The notes under the pieces were generated by a model. The model made no database searches. It was not told where the DNA came from and worked only from the letters and a program-made list of their open reading frames with translations. The position numbers were made by a program, and so were the translations under genes. 64,000 bases of DNA from Bagarius yarrelli (taxonomy: Eukaryota > Chordata > Actinopteri > Siluriformes > Sisoridae), in the NCBI GenBank assembly GCA_005784505.1, contig VCAZ01000012.1:1393043-1457042 (forward strand), read 5' to 3'. Position 1 is the stretch's first letter. Every line of letters starts with the position of its first letter. Of this stretch, positions 23,370 through 43,666 are shown one piece after another.

Positions 23370-23625
23370 ACACAAATGGTTAAGGTGCTGAGTTGCTGAT
23401 CTGAAGACCAGAAACACCTGGGTTCAAGCCCCACCACCGGCAAGCCAACCGCTGTTGGGTCCTTGAGCAAGACCCTTAACCCTTCCTGCTCCAGGGGGCG
23501 CTGTATCATAGCTGACTCTGCGCTCTGACCCCCAACTTACCAAGATGGGATATGCGAAAAAAAAAACACTGCATTTCGTTGGCTCTGTACACGAACCTTT
23601 CACAATGACAATAAAGTTGAATATT
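23370..23625 (+). mobile_element. tRNA-headed SINE (family C), best copy
   Basis: Head TGGTTAAGGTGCTGAGTTGC, B box GGGTTCAAGCCCC, middle GAGCAAGACCCTTAACCCTT, then GGGGGCGCTGTATCATAGCT, CTCTGACCCCCAACTTACCA and ACACTGCATTTCGTTG, ending in an AATAAAGTTGAA tail. Confidence 0.7.
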
Positions 23626-23999
23626 TATTTATTTTATTTATTTTTTTTCTTGTGCAATTTTAATTAGCATTTGCAATCTTATGTATGCAACTTTTACATT
23701 TCGCATGCAAATCTTTTAGACATTATTTAACCTTCATATTACTCATACCTGTGGACATACCTGTGGTCCAATCTAAGAGTCAGACTTTTAATTTCAGTCT
23801 TACAGAAAATCCAGCTTCAAATTGTGCATTGTTTGTAAACAAATTAGCTGTAAAACGCAGTGGAAAAAAAAAGTCCATGTTTTTATTGACCCAATCTGAA
23901 CTTCTGAAAATAAATTGCCACTTTTTCCTAATGGGATCCGACTGAAGGTTGTGTTAAAGACCTTGTTCACAGTTTAGAACTGCGCAGCGTCTTGCCTTT

Positions 24000-24345
24000 G
24001 GAGTCATTTCCACATTGGTGGGCGTGGCTGAACAAACAGTGACGTTAAAGTAGGCGTCACTTTTTTTATGCGGAGGCGGTGCCGATCCACTCTGTTACAT
24101 CATAAAGTAAAAACAAAACAACTGCCCTACAATAAAAGCTGTTATTTAAAGTAACGACAAAGATTTGAGGTCTAGAACTTACATAATGTTTTTATCTCGG
24201 ATTTTGTGATCTCTGTAAAGCACATTTGACCAATCCACATGCAGTCAGAGCGATTGTGCAACTTTATCCAATCACAGGGAGTTTTCTGCAAATCGGCCAA
24301 TCATTGTAAAGCCCCGTCCCAAACGTCACCAACCACAATTCTTGT
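24000..24345 (-). promoter_or_regulatory. Candidate tatdn2 proximal promoter
   Basis: Three CCAAT boxes (24230-24234, 24268-24272, 24297-24301) lie in about 70 bases, near a GC/KLF-type box GGGCGTGG (24020-24027), an ATTGG (24014-24018) and TGACGT-type elements. This lies 0.9-1.2 kb upstream of the tatdn2 ATG on the minus strand. No transcript evidence can be read from sequence. Confidence 0.35.
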
Positions 24346-24539
24346 TTCTTATTTTAAAGAAGTGTTAAAATAAGGATGTGGAATGAGCTGACAAAGACAT
24401 CTAAAGGGAATACAAATCATTTTTGACATTGGAGAGTGTGTAAAAGAGGTAAAGAAGCGGATACAGGTTTAAAGGCAGGTTGGAATGGGTGGAGAAACGT
24501 GTCAGAAGTGATGTGTGACAGGAGAATTTCAGCTGGAAT

Positions 24540-26064
24540 CAAGGGGAAGGTGTAGAAGACAGCTATGATGTAATGGTTTAGAGACAGTGGTGAGACAGCT
24601 ATATGTTATGCTGATGTATGCTTTAAAGACAGTGGTGAGACCAGCTATGATGTATGGTTTTAGACAGTGGTGACAGTGGTGAGACCAGCTATGAGATGTA
24701 TGGTTTAGAGACAGTGGTGAGACCAGCTATGATTGTCATGGTTTAGAGACAGTGATGAGACCAGCTATGATGTATAGTTTTAGAGACAGTGGTGAGACAG
24801 CTATGATGTATGCTTTAAAGACAGTGGTGAGACGTGGTGAGACCCAGCTATGATGTATGGTTTAGAGATTTAGGACAGTGGTGAGACCAGCTATGATGTA
24901 TGGTTTAGAGAGACAGTGGTGAGAGATGGTTTAGAGACAGTGGTGTGAGACCAGCTATGATGTATGGTTTTTAGAGACAGTGGTGAGACAGCTATGATGT
25001 CTGCTATGGTTTTTTAGAGACAGTGGTAAGACAGCTATGATGTATAATTTAGAGACAGTGATGAGACCAGCTATGATGTATTGGTTTGGTTTAGAGACAG
25101 TGGTAAGACAGCTATGATGATGTCTATGATGTCTGGTTTAGAGACAGTGGTGTGAGACCAGCTATGATGTATAATTTAGAGACAGTGATGAGACAGCTAT
25201 GATGTATGGTTTAGAGACAGTTGTGAGACCAGCTATGATGTATGGTTTAGAGACAGTGGTGAGACCAGCTATGATGTATAATTTAGAGACAGTGATGAGA
25301 CAGCTATGATGTATGGGTTTAGAGACAGTTTTGAGACCAGCTATGATGTATGTTTAGAGACAGAGAGAGACAGTGATGAGAGCAGCTATAATGTATGTTT
25401 TTAGAGACAGTGATGAGACAAGCATGATATGATGTCTTATGGTTTAGAGACAGTGGTAAGACAGCTATGATGTATAATTAGAGACAGTGATGAGACCAGC
25501 TATGATGTATTGGTTTAGAGACAGTGCTAAGACAGCTATGATGTCTGGTTTAGAGACAGTGGTGAGACCAGCTATGATGTATAATTTAGAGACAGTGATG
25601 AGACAGCTATGATGTATGGTTTAGAGACAGTTGTGAGAGACCAGCTATGATGTTATGTTTTAGAGACAGTGGTGAGACCAGCTATGATGTATGGTTTTAG
25701 AGACAGTGGTGAGACCAGCTATGATGTATGTTTTAGAGACAGTGGTGAGACAGCTATGATGTATGGTTTAGAGACAGTTGTGAGACCAGCTAGGTTTGAT
25801 GTGATGTATGGTTTTGAGTGGTGAGAGACAGTGAGACATGGTGAGACCAGCTAGGATGTATGGTTTAGAGACAGTGGTGAGACCAGCTAGTGATGTATGG
25901 TTTAGAGACAGTTGGTGAGACCAGCTATGATGTTATGGTTTAGAGACAGTGGATGAGACCAGCTATGATGTATGGTTTAGAGACAGTGGTGAGACAGCTA
26001 TGATGTATGTATGGTTTAGAGACAGTGGTGAGACCAGCTATGATGTAATGGTTTAGAGACAGTG
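24540..26064 (+). repeat. 36-bp coding minisatellite (LINE-derived), locus 1
   Basis: Roughly 40 imperfect copies of a 36-base unit whose plus-strand frame reads ETVVRPAMMYGL. Many copies have small indels that break the frame. The array runs straight into LINE sequence at 26065 (...YGLETVALRKKQ). It lies between tatdn2 and sec61a1. The same array and flank recur at 40190-41715. Confidence 0.9.
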
Positions 26065-26450
26065 GCGCTGAGGAAGAAACAGGTAGCAGAGCTGGAAGTA
26101 GCAGAGCTGAAGATGTTGAGGTTTTCTTTGGGAGTGATGAGACTGGACAGGATTAGGAACGAGTTGATCAGGGGGACGGCTCATGTTAGATGTATGGGGG
26201 AGAAAGTCAGGGAGTCCAGATTGAGGTGGTTTGGACATGTCCAGAGGAGGGATAGTGAATATATTGGTAGGAGATGTTAGAAATGAAGCTACCAGCAGCA
26301 GAAGGTAAAGAGGAAGACCAAAGAGGAGGTATACGGATGGGGATAAACGAGGACATGAATGAAGTTAGTGTGTGTGAGTGAAGAGGATGTAGAGAATAGG
26401 GGTAGGGGGAGACAGAAGATTCGCTGGGGCGACCAGCTGAAAGGAGAAGA
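26065..26450 (+). mobile_element. 5'-truncated RTE-like LINE 3' end, copy 1
   Basis: Broken reading frames give ALRKKQVAELEVAELKMLRF, RLDRIRNELIRGTAHVRC and SRLRWFGHVQRRDSEYIGRR. This is the region downstream of the reverse transcriptase in RTE-type fish LINEs. It ends in GGCGACCAGCTGAAAGGAGA, the usual 3' terminus of that group. Confidence 0.8.
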
Positions 26451-26547
26451 ATGAAGTGCTAATATGCTGACCAAACACATCTGCCAATTCGTTAAATTTG
26501 ACGTCATTATTTAAAGAAAATGTACAAAAAAAAATTTCATAATACAT

Positions 26548-26617
26548 AATAATAATAATAATAATAAATATAATAATAATAGTAATGCTAATTTAAAAAA
26601 AAAAAAAAAAAAAAAAA
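26548..26617. repeat. (AAT)n and poly(A) tract
   Basis: AATAATAAT repeats near 26548-26580, then an A run of about 23 at 26595-26617. Confidence 0.8.
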
Positions 26618-26946
26618 CACCTCATGGCTGTTTTTCCATAAGGATGTCCAAAGAGCTGACAACGACATTAAAAACATGATACATATTCTATAACATTTAT
26701 AATTATTTAGAACTCTTTTTAAGCTAAAAACTTAACTTTTGGGTTAATTTTAAAATATTTATAGAAAATACCAGGTGCTAGCTAACCTTAACCAATGATA
26801 ACTCGATAGTACGAGCTACAAACTGTCCTGAATAACATTTACACTCTAAAACACCTTTTTTTTTTATTGTTAACCATTTTATGTAAACTTTAATAACTAT
26901 TTAAAGTATTTAAAGTAGAAATATATCATCGTGATACACACCTTAC

Positions 26947-27065
26947 AGACTCAATTAACAACAACCAGCCTTGAACCTGACTCACTCAGGAGTGACGCGC
27001 ACGAGCAAACAGCAAGGGAATCGAATCCGTATTGAACCGATTCCCTGATTAGAATCACATGCCGC
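26947..27065 (-). promoter_or_regulatory. Candidate upstream 5'UTR exon/CpG segment of tatdn2
   Basis: A small CpG-containing stretch. On the minus strand it ends GAGTCT followed by GTAAGG, a good 5' splice donor at 26946-26945. It holds a TGAGTCA-like AP-1 motif and a perfect 9-bp inverted repeat, AGGGAATCG (27015-27023) and CGATTCCCT (27038-27046). If used, it would splice to the acceptor at about 23165. Confidence 0.3.
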
Positions 27066-27231
27066 GATTCACACGTAACCTTTTACAATGTGGGTGTAGT
27101 GTACGACAGCAGCTGCAATCATTTATTCCATTTTAAAATTAAAAGGCAAAAAAATGTTTAAGCTAATTTTTAGTTTTAATCATTATTGATTTAATAATTG
27201 AAATAATTTTCATTATTGAAAATATTGATGT

Positions 27232-27415
27232 GTGGAAGTGGGGTCTCATCAATAAGGTGTTGGACTACCAACCTGAAGATTGTGGGTTCAATTTCCAGCT
27301 CCACTAAGCCACCACTGTTGGGCCCCTAAGCGAGGCCCTTAACCCCTAATTGCTCAGTTGTCTATAAATGTAAGTCGCTCTGGATAAGGGATCGTCTGCC
27401 AAATGCTGTGACTGT
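27232..27415 (+). mobile_element. SINE family A, full length
   Basis: Head GGAAGTGGGGTCTCATCAAT, B box GGGTTCAATTTCCAG, middle GGGCCCCTAAGCGAGGCCCT, tail CGCTCTGGATAAGGGATCGT then AAATGCTGTGACTGTAAATG. The GGATA loop flanked by pairing bases matches the 3' stem-loop used by L2-type reverse transcriptases. Confidence 0.8.
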
Positions 27416-28105
27416 AAATGCTTAATGTGGGCCTGCTAACTCGTTAGCTAGACATGGCCAATGCACATGTGCCCCTCAATATAAACTAAAAAGTTTTTAG
27501 TATATTTTAAGTTGAAATCTTTTAAAATGGAGGAAACTGTGATGCGATTCATGAGTGATTTGTTCAGCGCAAAAATGTTTTGCTTATAACGACTTTATTT
27601 AGGAAAAAAAATTCTTTGACGATCTCCTGACCTCGTGATCTTTAGAATTTAGAGTGATGCTAAATTTTCTGCTCCAAAAGCTAAAGTTTATTTGTGTATT
27701 TCTGACAAAAGTCTAAAACTTTGTACAAAAAAGTGTTAAATGACACCCACTGATAAAAGGAATGATAATGAAAATTAATCGCAATGGTTTGTGCAATTTC
27801 TAGACTTTCTAATTGCACAGGCTAAAGATAAGAATAATATACACAAATTAATCCAAAATAAATTATAATAACAGTCTGGATTTTTATTTGTTAAAATTTA
27901 TTACATTTTATATAAAAATATATTTTTTTTATTTTATTTCGTAATTATTGACGGATCCTCCAAAGAGTCTCCATCCGGGTCATGCTACGTTCAAGTGGGA
28001 ATTTTCCGAATTGCAACCTCCAACGCGAACGCTCGAAGTTCGGAATAACACCGGATTCATAACTGTAAACTAGCGCTAAACTGAAATAAAATAGATAAAA
28101 TATCT

Positions 28106-28380
28106 TATAATACTTGTAAAGTATAATCCAGGCTTTATTACTTATTATAATTATAATACTTGTAAAGTATATTCCAGGGTTTATTACTAATTATAATTAC
28201 AATATTTGTAGAGTATAATCCAGGCTTTATTACTTATTATAATTATAATACTTGTAAAGTATATTCCAGGGTTTATTACTAATTATAATTACAATATTTG
28301 TAGTTTTATCAAGAGTATAGTCCGGACTTTATTACTAATAATAATTATAATATTTGTAGAGTATAAGCTAATGTTACTAA
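28106..28380 (+). repeat. 47-bp tandem repeat with 94-bp dimer structure
   Basis: Units starting ATAATACTTGTAAAGTATA or ACAATATTTGTAGAGTATA occur at about 28106, 28153, 28199, 28246 and 28293. The last unit has a small insertion, and a sixth is degenerate. Alternate units carry CCAGGCTTT or CCAGGGTTT, so a dimer was duplicated. Confidence 0.8.
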
Positions 28381-28569
28381 TTATATTATAATTAATATTA
28401 TATATATAATAAAAAATACGTTTATATTAAAATAATGTAAAATATTATAAAAACGAAATATATGTTTAGTTTTTTGGGGGGGGTTTGTTGTTGTTTATTT
28501 ACTTTAGTCAGGTCGGAAATTTTCTAGTTGCACGTCATAGATTCAGAATACGGTAGCGATAATAGCGGG

Positions 28570-28763
28570 TCTGATTGGTTGGCTTTCCCTTTCCAACATG
28601 GCGGACGTGTTGACGGTTTGCTCTAGCTAGTAAGGTCGGCTACAATGGTTGACGTGTATCTCGCGGTTGCACAGTGGTGACGTGTCTTTAAGGCGCTCCG
28701 GCGGCACAGCAACACCCGGAGCAGCACAGAACCTGAGCGAGTCTCACACCGATTAATACCACC
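28570..28763 (+). promoter_or_regulatory. sec61a1 promoter/5'UTR with UPR-type elements
   Basis: TATA-less, CpG-rich segment just before the sec61a1 ATG. It has an ATTGG (inverted CCAAT) near 28574, AACATGGCGG (YY1-like) near 28595, an ACGTG at 28605-28609, and TGACGTG at both 28650-28656 and 28678-28684. TGACGTG is the core of the unfolded protein response element bound by XBP1s/ATF6. SEC61A1 is a known XBP1s-responsive ER gene. Confidence 0.6.
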
Positions 28764-39285
<10,522 letters not shown>

Positions 39286-40057
39286 AGACGGACACACACA
39301 TACACCGAGACACACCCTGATCCAACACTTTTTATTATTTTTTATGAGTGTTATTACTATTATTTTATATATTTGTCGTCACGGCGAGTTAAAGCGGGCC
39401 ATCCTAAACATTTGGGTTGGTTCGGAGATGCGGTTTGTTTGTGGAAGAGAGAGAGAGACAGAGAGAGAGAGAGATTCGAGGAAAAACTTTGGAGCGTTTG
39501 ATGATGAGTAAAGCTAGACTCTGTGAGCTCTGAAGATAGCTGATGGGGAACCGTTAATGTGTCACATGTTTCTTTTCTCCCGCTTGCTGATCCACTGCGT
39601 TCAGTATAGTGATACCAGTCACGCAATTCTCCATCAAGCCAGCTCTTAGATCTAAAGGTGTTGTGCGTTCACGCCGCGGTCATCGTCCCTGGATGCCGTC
39701 ACTGCGCCTCCATTGGAATATACACACTCAAACACACTGACGTCAAATCCAACCACATGCATTTCGTGTATTGTAGATTCTTTTAAGGTGGTTCAACCGT
39801 CTACATAAATAGTTTATTCATCCACGGACAAGAGCTTTTCTTTTTTTTTTTTTTTTCAGTTGCTATTGTATGGTTGTTTTATTTTATGTTTTTTTTATGG
39901 TTTTGGTGGACCAGCTTTTTTTTTTTTTTTTTTTTTTTTTAGTCAACATGTCTGTGTCTGTATATATGATGTGCCACCATGTAACAATTTTTTTTTCCTT
40001 TCAAATATGTAAAACAAACATGGGGGGAAACGTCTTTTGGAAAGACTGCTCATTCTC

Positions 40058-40063
40058 AATAAA
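40058..40063 (+). terminator. sec61a1 polyadenylation signal
   Basis: AATAAA about 770 bases after the stop, followed by a T/G-rich stretch (TTTTTTGTG). The LINE-minisatellite composite begins only about 110 bases further on. Confidence 0.7.
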
Positions 40064-40189
40064 ACAGTTTTTTGTGTAAAGCGGTTTGTGCAGTTGTTTC
40101 TTATAAAACTATTAGTAAGGGTTCTAAATGGTATTACCAACAGAAGCATGTTTAGTGGTGATAGATCAGTTGACTGACAAGACAGGCCA

Positions 40190-41321
40190 GCTATGATGTA
40201 TGGTTTAGAGACCACAGTAGTGAGACCGGTGGTGGGAGCAGTGTGTTTAGAGACAGCTATGATGTATGGTTTAGAGACAGTGGTGAGACAGCTATGATGT
40301 ATGGTTTAGTGGTGTAACCAGCTGAGACATGTATGGTTTAGAGACAGTGGTGAGACAGTGGTAGAGAGGGGACAGCTATGATGTATGGTTTAGAGACAGT
40401 GGTGAGACAGTGGTAGAGACAGTGGTGAGACCAGCTATGATGTATGGTTTAGAGACAGTGGTGAGACCAGCTATGATGTATGGTTTAGAGACAGTGGTGA
40501 GACCAGCTATGATGTATGGTTTAGAGACAGTGGTGAGACCAGCTGATGTATGGGTTGTTGGTGAGACCAGCTATGATGTAGAGACATGGTTTAGAGAGTG
40601 GTGAGACAGTGTATGGTTAGAGACAGCTATGATGTATGGTTTAGAGACAGTGGTGAGACCAGCTATGATGTATGGTTTAGAGACAGTGGTGAGACCAGCT
40701 ATGATGTATGGTTTTAGAGACAGTGGTGAGAGACCAGCTATAATGTATGGGTTTTAGGACAGTGGTTGAGACAGCTATGATGTATGAGTTTAAAGGAGAC
40801 AGTGGTGAGACCAGCTATGATGTATGGTGTAGATGGGGAGACACAGTTGTGAGACCAGAAGCTATGATGTATGGTTTAAGACAGTGGTGAGACCAGCAGT
40901 GGTGACTGGGTGAGACCAGCTATGATGTATGGTTTAGAGACAGTGGTGAGACAGCTATGACTATATGTATTGAGGACCAGGGTGATGCTGGGTTTAGAGA
41001 CAGTGGTGAAACCAGCCATGATGTATGGTTTAGAGACAGTTGTGAGACCAGCAATGATGTCTGGTTTAGAGACAGTGGTGAGACCAGCTATGATGTATGG
41101 TTTAGAGACAGTGGTGAGACCAGCTATGATGTATGGTTTAGAGACAGTGGTGAGAACTCTATGATGTATGGTTTAGGGACAGTGGTGAGACCAGCTATGG
41201 TGTATGGTTTAGAGACAGTGGTGAGACAGCTATGATGTTTGGTTTAGAGACAGTGGTGAGACAGCTATGATGTCTGTTTTAGAGACAGTGGTGAGACAGC
41301 TATGATGTATGGTTTAGAGAC
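40190..41321 (+). repeat. 36-bp coding minisatellite (LINE-derived), locus 2
   Basis: About 30 copies of the same 36-base unit as at 24540-26064, again reading ETVVRPAMMYGL on the plus strand. Several copies in a row stay in frame (40410-40530; 40970-41160). The array continues in frame into the LINE C-terminal region at 41322. Confidence 0.9.
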
Positions 41322-41715
41322 AGTGGCGCTGAGGAAGAAACAGGTAACAGAGCTGGAAGTAGCAGAGCTAAAGATGTCGAGGTTTTCTTTGGGAGTGACG
41401 AGGTTGGACAGGATTAGGAACGAGTTCATCAGGGGGACGGCTCATGTTAGATGTTTTGAGGAGAAAGTCGGGGAGTCCAGATTGAGGTGGTTTGGACATG
41501 TACAGAGGAGGGACAGTGAATATATCGGTAGGAGGATGTTAGAAATGAAGCTACCAGGCAGAAGGTAAAGAGGAAGACCAGAGAGGAGGTATATGGATGT
41601 GATAAACGAGGACATGAAGTTAGTGTGTGTGAGTGAAGAGGATGTAGAGAATAGGGTTAGGGGGAGACAGATGTGGAGACCCCTAAAAGGGAACAGCTGA
41701 AAGGAGAAGGAGTCG
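41322..41715 (+). mobile_element. 5'-truncated RTE-like LINE 3' end, copy 2
   Basis: Reads LRKKQVTELEVAELKMSRFS, TRLDRIRNEFIRGTAHVRCF and RLRWFGHVQRRDSEYIGRRM in one open frame to 41568. It ends GACCCCTAAAAGGGAACAGC then TGAAAGGAGAAGGAG. It aligns base for base with 26065-26450 apart from scattered changes. Confidence 0.85.
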
Positions 41716-42599
41716 TTCATAAACATTAGTTTTTGCATCGTTAATATCATAATAAACTCTGGGGCTTTTTTTATTGTGCTTAAAGTTTTCAGCGCTGTTA
41801 TTCAGTATTTTGCTGTTATAATTAGTATTTTAAGAGAAATGGCATGCGGACAAAAATAAACAAATGCTTTATAGGTATTTTTGGAAAGGGGTACAATGGA
41901 GCTTTGGTGGCAAACAAAATGAAGATGAAGTTAAAAAACTGAAACCAAAACCAAAATTACAAGAATAAGAATGTTTTAAGACTAAAGCCAAAATTACGGG
42001 AAGAACATGAAAGTGTTTTAAGAATAAAGTCAAAATGCTGCAAAAAGTCAGAATACGTATAAAATAAAGTCACAATACTTCGAGAATAAACTTAAAATTA
42101 CGAGAATGAAGTCGAAATTACAAGAAAAACGTTAAAAATTTTTCTTTCGACTTTATTTACAGAATTTTAACCTTATTTTCAAAGTATTTCGGCTGTAACA
42201 CGTTATATACTTTTATTCCCGTAATTTTTCAGGACCAAACTTTCTACATAAAGGCATTAAGTAAATTTCCACAATAATTTCTTTTTACCACGTGTTTGTT
42301 GTGTTGGTATTGTAGTGCTGTCCTGTTTCCTAGAGGGAATTCCTACTACTTGTCCCCTTTGTTGGGCCAAGGGGTTGGTGTAGGGGTATAAAATCGAATT
42401 AGGATTGGAAATAAGATTCTGTTCAGCATCCAAGTCAACTAAAAATGACTCCGAGGACAGAGACAATCCCACCTCGTTAATGGTGTTTGTAAAGTTATTA
42501 CAAAAATGCAAAACAAGACAATTCAACAAACTAAAAATTCTGTCTTGAATTATCTTCGGATAAAAGTTTACACAGGGGGTCTGTGGTTTCAGGTTCCAC
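41716..42599. other. Intergenic DNA between sec61a1 and uroc1
   Basis: AT-rich. From about 41930 to 42180 the strings AAGAATAAAGTCAAAAT and ATTACGAGAATGAAG recur loosely, a decayed tandem repeat. No exon was recognised. Confidence 0.5.
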
Positions 42600-42779
42600 A
42601 CACTGGTTTTATCTGCAATCAATGATTATCTCAGTTTCTGATTGGATGAGTTCGGAGGTCAAGGTGTCCGTCAGCCAGTGGTGTGAAGGGGAGGGGGAGG
42701 TGGAGGAGGACAGGGACATTTTACTTTATTCTTATTGCAGCTGCCGTCATTCTGCATCTCAGCTCTGCTTGCAGGCATC
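42600..42779 (+). promoter_or_regulatory. Candidate uroc1 promoter/5'UTR
   Basis: An ATTGG (42641-42645), an AGGTCA nuclear-receptor half site (42656-42661) and a GGGGAGGGGGAGG purine tract lie within 180 bases of the uroc1 ATG. Two acceptor-like TTGCAG strings at about 42740 and 42774 could end a 5'UTR intron. Weak evidence. Confidence 0.3.
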
Positions 42780-43625
42780 ATGTCGAGTTTGAAGGAGCTT
42801 TGTAGAGGGTTACCTCTCGACCCGCTTCCAGCCAATCACGGAAGAGATCCAAATGTGCCTCATGCACCTGTCCGGACACCGAACCTCACCGCAGAGGACA
42901 AACGAGTGAGTCATTCAGTCACTGATGGGTTTTTTTTCTCTACTACAAATGTGTCATAAGTGTGTCTTTAATAATGTTAATAAAAGAATATATAAATAAT
43001 CTAAATAAAAGAATTATATGTTAAATATCTAAGTATTTCTACAAGTACGAAATAATAAATCTAATTATTACTTATCACATCAGATCCTGAAATTTGAGAT
43101 CAGAATCAGTGGATCCGTTAGTCTGTTTCTCATTAATTCTGTGTGGTGAAGCGTGTTCAGGGTCCAAAGGACAGAAATTTGGGGACGGCTGTCAAATTTT
43201 CGCTGCTGTTTGCGTCTCTGTCAATAATTACAGAAGATAAGAGTAATAGTGTAGCGACGTGAAAAGAAATATAGGATAACTGTAAAATTGGTGGAAGTCC
43301 ATCTATCACTGATACGTACAATTCAATGATACCCAATAAACACATACAAACACGAAGAATTTGATGGGATTTCCGGAACGTTCATAGACGTGTGCTTTAA
43401 AAGCAAGTCATAACATAAACATTCATTTATTCATCACATTTATGAAGATAATCAGTCAATCAAATGCATCTAAAGCAGTAGGGGCTGTCCTATATGTGGA
43501 GCTGGGACACCGCCCCCTTCAGGTTAGCCAGAGCAGAAAGCTACTATAAAAATATATCACAAATTAATCACAAAATAAAATCATTTAGTCATATTATCAT
43601 TTATTAAAAAATCAAAACTATATTT

Positions 43626-43666
<41 letters not shown>

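Noticed and set aside
24540..26064. Regular 36-base repeats as a possible CRISPR array
   Set aside because: There are no unique spacers, the unit is LINE coding sequence and the genome is a vertebrate's.
40410..40604. In-frame RPAMMYGL repeat peptide as a repeat protein
   Set aside because: It has no start context and is a 5'-truncated LINE array, so no protein product is claimed.
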